From Anniella stebbinsi (taxonomy: Eukaryota > Chordata > Lepidosauria > Squamata > Anniellidae): 64,000 nucleotides of DNA. Within the stretch, counting starts at the first letter, position 1; each line of letters opens with the position of its first letter. Shown here one piece after another: positions 56,953-64,000 of this stretch. Where the stretch lies: the NCBI GenBank assembly GCA_029215795.1, contig JARDYH010000002.1, positions 297,693,973 to 297,757,972 on the forward strand. The letters run 5' to 3'. Under the pieces are notes generated by a model, which saw nothing but the letters and a program-made list of their open reading frames with translations, made no database searches and was not told the origin of the DNA. A program made the position numbers and the translations under genes.

Positions 56953-57166
56953 TTAAATAAGCAGTAAGTAAAATAATCCAAGCCTGTACTCCCACCACCC
57001 GCTTTGTCCCTTCCCATCCAAATAGAGCGTCACAATATTGCTCTCCAGAGGAATCACAGAAACTTCAGTTTTGTATGCAGCAGTGGGACCATGTGTCCTC
57101 AGCTTGAATAGCTTGGAGCCTCCCATTGTTTCGCCAAAAGAGAAATTCACAAGGCAGCTGAGGATG
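56953..57166 (-). CDS. Candidate terminal exon, unrecognised protein
   Basis: A minus-strand frame of about 70 residues, starting after a good acceptor-like 'cacccccatcctcag' (about 57181-57167) and ending at TAA (56953-56955). The translation has a protein-like mix, including 'GETMGGSKLFKLRTHGP', 'TEVSVIPLESN' and 'YLDGKGQSGWWEYRLG', then a short hydrophobic end. It does not match any transposon I recognise. No convincing donor site follows, so if real it would be a last exon. It could equally be chance. It is on the same strand as the stronger exon at 59401-59508. Confidence 0.25.
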
Positions 57167-57267
57167 GGGGTGTCGACAGCTGCACTCCCTGGTTGCCTCT
57201 AGCACAGCTTTTTGGCAGGAGGGATTGGTTTAATGCTCTTTACTTTGAAAATACTCAAATTATGTCA

Positions 57268-57325
57268 AGCTAGTTATTTATTTATTTGCATTTCTATACC
57301 GCCCAATAGCCATTAGCCTCTTTTA
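57268..57325 (-). mobile_element. LINE 3'-tail fragment
   Basis: The minus strand reads 'ggctattgggcggtatagaa' then 'atgcaaataaataaataa', the usual end of reptile L2/CR1-type LINEs. Only about 55 bp remain. Confidence 0.5.
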
Positions 57326-57724
57326 TTGGAACGGCTGAAAGCTTGGGGCTTAGCATGAGCCTACTGTACCGTGGCGGTTCCTTAGCTAGGTGCATGTAAA
57401 AGCTTTTCTAGGAGATGTTTATAGTACAATAAATGTGCTGTTGGAATTCATTGCTCCAAGTGTCTTCCCTCAAGGAAACATCTCTGTTCTTTGGATAATT
57501 CACATTTCCACAGGACTCAAAGCAAAATTATATAAATATTTTGTTCACTGGACAATGCAATCTCCCTCCTTGGCTGGCACATCGACCACACATTCTACTA
57601 GCATAGTGGGTATCCATATTAGCAATTTTGACATTATTTGTGATGAGCAGCCCATTTGCTAATGCATGCTCACACCATTTGTGATGTTTTTAAAAATTCA
57701 TTTATATATTTTAATTCTTTAGAG
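57326..57724. other. No recognised feature
   Basis: Non-coding spacer. Nothing was recognised. Confidence 0.4.
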
Positions 57725-57839
57725 CAGAGGTGGGCAACCCATGGCCCTCGGGCCATATGCAGGCCCCCAAGCCCTTTTTGTTGCCACCACCAGCCCCACC
57801 AAATTGGCTGCTGTGGCAACATAACAGCAGCAGCAGCAG

Positions 57840-57874
<35 letters not shown>

Positions 57875-58090
57875 GTTTGCTGTAAAATAAGGCTCATGGG
57901 CAGCACATGCTTTATTTTAAAGCAAAACTATGCTCAGGTGTGTCCCACATGCCTTGTTGTACAACAAAATTGCAGGTATTTTTACCACCACTGTGTCCCA
58001 CTCCCAGCTGTTGTGGCTAATTTGGTGGGTTGCTGACAGTAGTGGGGGCAGGGGTGAGGGCCCTGGGCTCCTGGAAGCTGCCAACCACTG
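57725..58090. mobile_element. hAT-like MITE with CAG/CAA repeats inside
   Basis: The left end reads 'cagaggtgggcaacccatgg'. The right end in reverse complement begins 'cagtggttggcagc', giving a weak terminal inverted repeat. Internal text around 'ccaccaaattggctgctgtgg' and 'ttgtggctaatttggtgggt' is inverted. The flanking 8-mers do not match, so the right end is uncertain. A (CAG)n/(CAA)n run at 57826-57874 accounts for the polyvaline/polythreonine open frames. Confidence 0.45.
57826..57874. repeat. (CAG)n(CAA)n microsatellite
   Basis: Four to five CAG units followed by about eleven CAA units. Confidence 0.9.
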
Positions 58091-59400
58091 GAAAGAGGGA
58101 AAGGGGAAAAATGAGGAATGTTACCTGCACTCCCCTACAGCTAATCTGGACTGACATATGTGACAATAAAGACAGAATGAAGGCACAAACCATGCAAGGT
58201 TCATCACAGCACCTTGATGCAGGGGGATTACCTAAGGATTCCACAGAGCCCTGTCTTTTTTCCACCTCCTTGATGCACAAGAAGCACACTGGGTTATTAT
58301 TGTGTGCCTCTTATATATCCATCTAGATCTCCTTTGTACCTCAGTACAAGTTAATCAAGCTCCAAGCCCAAATACTTTTCACCAATCCAGACAGGATGGC
58401 TAGATGGTGTTTACATATCTCACAGGGTGTTGTGGAGGGAGGGGAGAAAGAGGACTCTATTCAGCCCTATGGTAACTCATCCAAACATGGGATCATATCC
58501 TTGAGTTTTTGTAATTACCTGGAAAAGCCTTAGGTTTGTTTCCTGCCCACCCCCAACCTTACCCACAGAAAGAGGATATTAGAACCTCAAGAGAAAAGTT
58601 AGCTCTACGAGAAACTGAAAACAATACAAGCTAATTTATAATTTAGAAGAATTTTGGAGATCATTTTGGTCCTAGCACAGATACATTAATGAACATATAC
58701 AAAATATTGTAAATAAAGGTACATAAATGCATGGCTATGACTGAATAAAAAGCCAGTCCTAGTTAGATTAGTTATTATCACCCTCAATTTGTAGGTTCCT
58801 TTTTCCTTTTAGGTGACTTTTACAGAATCTATTTCATGCATTATTACACTATTCCAATACAGTATTACATTGCTTTGCATATTATAATTTCTCTTTCGAA
58901 GAGCTGCCTTTACAATAAAAATGTCATAATGTAGCCATTAGTCACAAACGACAACATACTCTGTACACAGTACTCTCCAAACCTTGCAAATAAAGCCAGA
59001 ATAATGAAATGCAACACAAAGCTCATTTTAAAGAGCAATCTCAGTTAATTAAGATAGATGTGAACCATTAACTAGGGGGCACTGTGTACACAGAGGACCA
59101 AATATGAGGTCTGTTGAATACGTGCATCTTAAACTCCTTCGGCTCTTATCCACCAAGAAAGGGCTGCCAGGTGAGCAGATTGTCACTCTAGCCTAAGCTA
59201 ATAGATTCTCCAGTGGCTTTTGTTGCTGCTCATGTCATCCTACTGAAATGATGAGCCTCAAAAATGGCACAACATATGTAGCTGCAACTTGTCAGCTCCA
59301 GGTAATCATACTCTTCTTGGTTTCAGAAGCAGATGCAAATGAGACTCGCAGTATAAATATGCAAATTGCAACGGTCCCTTGTCGGCACCACAGTTCCTAC
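58091..59400. other. No recognised repeat; possible intron
   Basis: AT-rich DNA without recognised transposons, directly downstream (minus sense) of the candidate exon. If that exon is real, this is intron. Confidence 0.35.
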
Positions 59401-59508
59401 CTCTAATGGCCCTCGTAGAAAGTCTGTTTGCTCAGCTCCTACTTCAAGTGCTACGTCCACAGAAGCAAAGGGACGGCTGGCCATCTGCTGTCGCTCCCGC
59501 ATAAGTTG
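59401..59508 (-). CDS. Candidate internal coding exon, 108 bp, unrecognised gene
   Basis: On the minus strand an acceptor 'ttttccccttccatcag' with a pyrimidine tract precedes a fully open 108-bp stretch, followed by a donor 'gag|gtaggaact'. Both sites fit the vertebrate consensus. The length is exactly 36 codons, so the exon is symmetric (phase 0-0). The frame begins QLMRERQQMASRP, continues FASVDVALEVGAEQ and ends TDFLRGPLE. The composition is ordinary soluble protein with a charged helical start, not repeat-derived. GC content and codon quality stand out from the AT-rich surroundings. I do not recognise the gene, and no neighbouring exon is certain. If real, the window lies in an intron-rich gene on the minus strand. 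Confidence 0.5.
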
Positions 59509-60428
59509 CTGATGGAAGGGGAAAAAAACATTTTCATGAAATATCTTTCAAATATAATAGTCAACAGCTGATTTCATTTGACATTTCTACAAGGATCATA
59601 ACTGAAATCTCCAAACAATGCATTCCAAAGGAGTTTTAAGATACAAGTGTCACAATGTGATACCTCACGCAGAGTAATGCGATATCCAGCTCCGGGAGAG
59701 GGGGGAGTAATAAAATCTGGAAAGGGTTGTTCTTAGATGGCCATATGGCCAGCAACTGTCCATTTGATTTGCTCAGAATGTAATCGAGATTGTAGTGGCA
59801 AAGCGGAAGCTGTGGAAGAGGCAGAGGAGGAGGCGGGTGATTGATTGATTGATTGCCTTAGCAGAAGAGGAAACAGCAGGGGGCCCAGGAGGAGAGGTCA
59901 TGGGCCAGATGAAATGGTGCCATGGACCTGATCCAGCCTGCAGGTCAGCAGTTTTCTACCGTCCTTGTAAGGTATTTCTCTCCTACTAGCTCCTGATTTT
60001 TCAAAGCTGATCAAGTCCTACGGAAATCCAAAGTGGGGTTTCAGTGAGTATTTTGAGACTTAAAATAATTAATAATCAACATTGTTACAGGGCAGCACTT
60101 TCTCTTGGTTTTCCAACCATGTAGCCCAAACTCTTATTTCTTCCAGATTCTGTTTTTGCATCCCTGACAAAATTGCATTGTTGGCATTTGCTTCCTAGGC
60201 TGCAAACCTTGAGTACCAATACATGAAGCCAAATGATGACAACTCCGTGTTAATCAACATGACAACCCCCCGCATGTTAATGTTTAGAGTGAAAGCCCAC
60301 ATCATGCATAGGTTTTCATTTATAAAGATAGCAACAAACTGTTGAACTTTGTTACTGCAATCATATATCTTCACACAGATTGGAACAAAAGTAAATGGTA
60401 CTTTTTCTCAGTACTCTATAGAACTATC

Positions 60429-60478
<50 letters not shown>

Positions 60479-61936
60479 ATTTCTCTAAAAGTGGGAACAC
60501 ACATGAAGAAGTGGTGGCCAGAGATTCTCATCTGAAGTCTGATCTCATTGATAAAGGAACAAGCTCAATGAACCCATGCCAAGGACAAGCCCTTTAGCCT
60601 TCAGATTCCCCGTGCATTTGTACCAAAGCCAGATGGAGTTATTAGTGACAGAGTCTACAGCCGCTTATATGCAATCCCTTCTCTGATTACTTAAACATGA
60701 AGAATAATGTCTGAGTAGTAGAGAGCAGGTGCCAATGTAACCGAGAAACCTGAAGACCTACATTATTTTCAGAGTGCTTTAAATTCCACTGACATCACAC
60801 CAGTGTTTAGTGAGCCACAGCTAACTCTCTTCTAAGCTAATTTATATCCCCCCTCAACCTCTAATACTACTACTAATTAAAATAGAACAAATACAAATGA
60901 TGAGCAGTACTAAATAATACAAATCTTACTTCTCTGGATCTGTGAAACTAATAAAGGAAATATTAAATATTTAAATCAAATTAGTTGCCCAATTATGTTT
61001 GGTTGCTTGCTTCTTCAAGGAACGGGATCTCGTGGCGTGTGGCAGGAGCAGTGTTAGGAGCTACCAGAACTAGAATCAGGAGCCTGTGGCTTTGTGAACA
61101 GCTGCCACTGTGGTGAGCCATAAGGGTCACCAGCTAATGCTGCTCCCTAGATAGTAAAGAACTGGAGTAACTCTGTTCAGTGTTGACTGATTCTCCACAA
61201 CAAAAAGAGCTAAAAAGGCTTCTTTTTTAGGATGCACTTTGCCTGGGCAAAAATAGTAAGTCTTTGTTAGCTCTGACTTCTGGATTGATTCTTTGCTAGC
61301 TACCTGCATCTTAGCTCTTAACCCAAAACCACGTAATACTACTCTTTACAATATAGAGTACATTCATTTCTTTGTCTGCCCCCTGGAATTCAGAATGTAA
61401 ATGCAGCCAGTAGTCTTCATAGAAGTACTCCACCTCTCTGATCAGGTAATCTGTCCCACAGTCTACCAGTTTTGAATTCTTATACCTATTACTGGAATCC
61501 AGAGATAGGACTCCCAAGCATACTCAACCACATCATAGAGGCATATAAGCCTCTTGGTACATCAAGGAGTTGAAAGTGATGGAGTAACTGGGCTGAAAAT
61601 TAGAGCACAGATGGCAGAAAACTCATGGTGAGGATGGCCAAACACAGGTAAGAGTCCATCCTTGCACTTACTTTGTGATGGTAAAAGCAACAAAGAAATC
61701 TAACTTCTTTGTTCCCATTGCATCTACACAGTGTTGGGCAGAGGAGCTGTTTCAGGTGGTAAAAAAAGGCTCCACTTAAAAATCTCCAGTGGATCAGGTG
61801 CTGAAGCCCCCAATGGCTCACTGTGCTCAATCTGCAATGCATTTTTCACATAAAATTGCTCAGGAAGCTCGATATCTTGGTTTTAACAGGGTCAAAGATG
61901 GATGTAGCTAGCGCACTATCTTGTCAAATTGTAATG
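59509..61936. other. No recognised gene; possible intron
   Basis: Contains a compound (CT)n(CA)n array at 60429-60478. Otherwise unassigned. Open frames of 60-82 codons have no recognisable features. Confidence 0.35.
60429..60478. repeat. Compound (CT)n(CA)n microsatellite
   Basis: About 9 CT units followed by about 15 CA units, the same arrangement and orientation as at 45552-45607. Confidence 0.95.
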
Positions 61937-62160
61937 CGGGGGTGCAGAACCTCAGGCCTGAGGGCCAATTCCAGCCCACCTGGGATCACAATCCATCCCT
62001 ATGAGGTTCCCCAGATGACCACACCCATTCCCCCAGATAGCCACACCCATTCCCCTAGATGGCCACACCCATTCCAACCACTGATCATTTGATGGTTTCC
62101 CACCTTTTCTGCAGTCCCCTCATTCTAAAAGGTTGAAATGCCTCTCTTAATGCTTAGTTA
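61937..62160. mobile_element. hAT-like fragment with a short tandem repeat
   Basis: Starts 'gcgggggtgcagaacctcag' and continues 'gcctgagggccaattcc', text typical of the left end of reptile hAT-derived repeats. From about 62011 to 62080 a 22-23-bp unit ('ccacacccattcccccagat' and variants) repeats about three times. No right end or target duplication was identified. Confidence 0.5.
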
Positions 62161-62239
62161 TCGGCAGTAAGAGCTTTAAGTTTAATTATGCTAGTATATT
62201 TTTATTTGTGTTTGAGCGCTCTCCTTTTGCTTTTGACAT

Positions 62240-62434
62240 TTTAATCAATTTTTATTATACGTTTAAACAATAAAACAAAAAATGCAAGTGTAATTACATA
62301 CTTCAAAGGCCTCAGTTTCAAATATTACAACTTTCTAAATAAAAAAAGGAAAAAAGAGGAAATTACACATAAACTTTAGTGAAGGAAGATCAAGTAGCCA
62401 CATATAAATCCGTTCGTAAATGGCACCTATATAC
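62240..62434 (-). pseudogene. L1 LINE 3' end (ORF2 tail and 3' UTR), part 1
   Basis: Minus-strand L1 remnant. The frame continuing from 63612-63720 ends in 'RCHLRTDLYVAT', matching the L1 ORF2 C-terminal 'yrl.lr.DlYv..W' region. It is followed by an A/T-rich 3' UTR and an A-rich end near 62240-62290. The element is interrupted at 62434/63612 by the hAT-like insertion. Confidence 0.6.
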
Positions 62435-63611
62435 TAGGGGTGTGTATGGACCCCCCAGATTGGATCGGGACCTCCAATTTTGTCACAGATCGGATCGGAC
62501 AAAATCGGAGGGCCCCCGGACTGGATCAGGTCCGATCCTGATCCAAAAATCAGAACTTCCGATTTTTGGATCGGCCACCATTTCCCCCTTCCCCAAAGAC
62601 TTGCATTGAGGGAAAGAAAGTTTTCCCCCAATGCAAGTCTATGAGGAAAAAATGGCGGCGGGTGGGTGAGGGGGGCCTAACTCCCTCCCCCCCGGGCCGT
62701 CCACTGTGGACGGCCCCGGCAGGTAAGCCCCCTCCCCCGCACTCCTTACCCCCCCGGGGCCGTCCGCTTCCATCCGCGGGCGCCCGCGGATGGAAGCGGA
62801 CGGCCCCGGGGGGGTAAACCCCCTACCCCCTGCCCCCTGCTTACCTTTCCTAGCCATCCGCTCCCGTCCGCTGCTGGCCGCTACTGCGAGCGGGGTTCGC
62901 GGTCTGCCCCTAGGTAGCGCGCCAGATGATGATCACCTGATCATCATCAGGTGATGATCACCTGATCATCATCAGGTGATGATCACCTGGCACACTACCT
63001 ACGAGCAGGCCGTGAAGCCCACTTGCAGTAGCGGCCAGCGGTGGACGGGAGCGGACGGCCAGGAAAGGTAAGCACGCCGCGTGCCCCCTGCCCCCTCTCC
63101 TCCCTGCTTACCTTTCCTGGCTGTCCGCTCCCGTCCACCACTGGCTGCTACTGTGAGTGGGCTTCGCGGCCTGCTCCTGAGTAGCACGCGGCCCACAGCG
63201 GACAGAAGCGGACGGCCAGGAAAGGTAAGTGTGCCATGCGCCCCCCCTGCCCCCTGCTTACCTTTCCTGGCCATCTGCTCCCATCCGCCGTCCCCTGCCC
63301 CCATTGTCCGCTTCCATTGGCGGGCGCCCACTGGCACCTGCCAATGGAAGCGGACAGCCCCGCTAGGGAAGCCTCCCTGCTGTCCGCTTCCATCGGCAGG
63401 CACCCGCTGGCACCCGCCAATGCAAGCGGCGGCGGGCGCCAGTGGGCGCCGGCCAATCCACCAATCTGCTGATCTGGATCAGAACCTTTTCGGATTGGAT
63501 CGGATTGGATCGGCCGATACAGCGGTGAGATCAGAAATCGGATAATTTATCCGATTTCCCCCTGGATCGGATTCGGATCGTGGATCAGATCCAATCCAGT
63601 GCACTTCCCTA
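62435..63611. mobile_element. Palindromic hAT-like element (family D, copy 4), 1177 bp, GC-rich, complete
   Basis: The ends are 'taggggtgtgtatgg' and, in reverse complement, 'tagggaagtgcactgg'. The 8-bp target duplication ctatatac is perfect (62427-62434 and 63612-63619). Both subterminal regions carry 'ggatcgg/ccgatcc' arrays. A hairpin built on 'ttgcattgaggg' lies near 62602-62641. The middle is very GC-rich and made of repeated inverted modules ('gcttacctttcctggc' and its complement). No transposase. The long overlapping open frames at 62566-63545 on both strands are GC-rich repeat artefacts. It splits an L1 remnant. Confidence 0.85.
62925..62990. repeat. Tandem array of 25-bp near-palindromic units
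   Basis: The unit 'gatgatcacctgatcatcat' plus 'caggt' repeats about 2.5 times at the centre of the hAT-like element. It is flanked by 'gcgcgcca' and 'tggcacac'. The related element at 22.7 kb has a single short 'atgatgacgtcac' at the equivalent place, so this is a local expansion of the palindrome centre. Confidence 0.85.
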
Positions 63612-63720
63612 CTATATACCACTCCTTCAAATGTTGCTAGTGTTGTTCGGTCTTCAACCCATTGCATTATAGGTGGGGGACTTTTATCTTGTAGTATCAG
63701 TCTTTTAGCAGTAAAGAGGG
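63612..63720 (-). pseudogene. L1 LINE ORF2 C-terminal remnant, part 2
   Basis: The minus-strand frame contains 'AKRLILQDKSPPPIMQWVED', matching the L1 ORF2 C-terminal 'aKr.il..W....pp....W' region. It continues across the hAT-like insertion into the frame at 62434. The match fades above about 63720, so the L1 copy is 5'-truncated. Confidence 0.6.
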
Positions 63721-64000
63721 TGCCTTTGCCCTGCCCCTTTTGCCTTTAGCCTCACCCACTATTGGAGTATGACACGCACCCCCATACGAAGTTGAAGTCA
63801 GCCCTTGGGGGTAAAAGAGGTTCTGCAATCCTCTTGTAATGGATACTGTTCAGCTTGTTTAACCAGAGAATGTGGTTTGAACATTTGAGACCCACACAAG
63901 ATCCATGCCATCATGATTAATTGAAAACATCCAGGATGAGGTTGATGATGTGGACTTTGAAAACAGTGAATTCCTCCTTCAAGGGAGATGTGGCCCCTGC
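63721..64000. other. No recognised feature
   Basis: Non-coding DNA to the end of the window. Nothing was recognised. Confidence 0.4.

Noticed and set aside
57670..58036. Polyvaline or polythreonine protein
   Set aside because: Produced by a (CAG)n(CAA)n microsatellite inside a hAT-like repeat.
62566..63545. Several overlapping open frames of 83-154 codons on both strands
   Set aside because: They lie in GC-rich inverted modules of a hAT-like element, where stop codons are rare on both strands. Proline/arginine-rich artefacts.

Overview
This window is vertebrate nuclear DNA, most likely from a squamate reptile (lizard or snake) and certainly from a sauropsid-type genome. It is AT-rich, lacks prokaryote-style gene packing, and is dominated by transposable elements typical of reptiles: CR1, L2 and L1 LINEs, a tRNA-derived SINE with an AATA-type tail, abundant hAT-like and palindromic non-autonomous DNA transposons, solo LTRs, a DIRS retroelement and a Helitron relic. 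Simple repeats (GATA, GA, CA, ATT, GGGA) are frequent. No complete host protein-coding gene is visible. The species call is an inference from repeat content, not from a host gene.

Layout. 0-10 kb: CR1 and L2 3' ends, a palindromic element with a small hAT-like insertion, a solo LTR, a SINE, and a CR1 broken by three later insertions. 10-21 kb: fold-back element, old LINE fragments, SINEs, a second palindromic element, CR1, a plus-strand LTR and short inverted-repeat elements. 21-36 kb: a CR1 inside a hAT-like element, then a family of palindromic hAT-like elements (22.7, 32.2 and 34.7 kb), and a decayed Helitron (28.7-30.4 kb) split by a solo LTR. 36-47 kb: mostly unassigned DNA with a gypsy-like LTR near 39 kb.

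47.35-55.8 kb is one nested block. A minus-strand DIRS-type retroelement still shows inverted terminal repeats and the diagnostic internal complementary region, with remnants of gag, RT/RNase H and tyrosine recombinase. An L2-like LINE with an intact 535-residue reverse transcriptase frame sits between gag and RT. A 536-bp hAT-type element with a perfect 8-bp target duplication sits in the pol/recombinase part. 55.8-64 kb holds a plausible 108-bp coding exon on the minus strand (59401-59508) with consensus splice sites, a weaker candidate exon near 57 kb, and an L1 fragment split by a 1177-bp GC-rich hAT-like element with a perfect 8-bp target duplication.

Nothing here looks like a cooperating host gene cluster. 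The value of the window is its record of nested transposition and the family of palindromic hAT-like elements. Element boundaries without a stated target duplication are approximate, and family names rest on recognition by eye.
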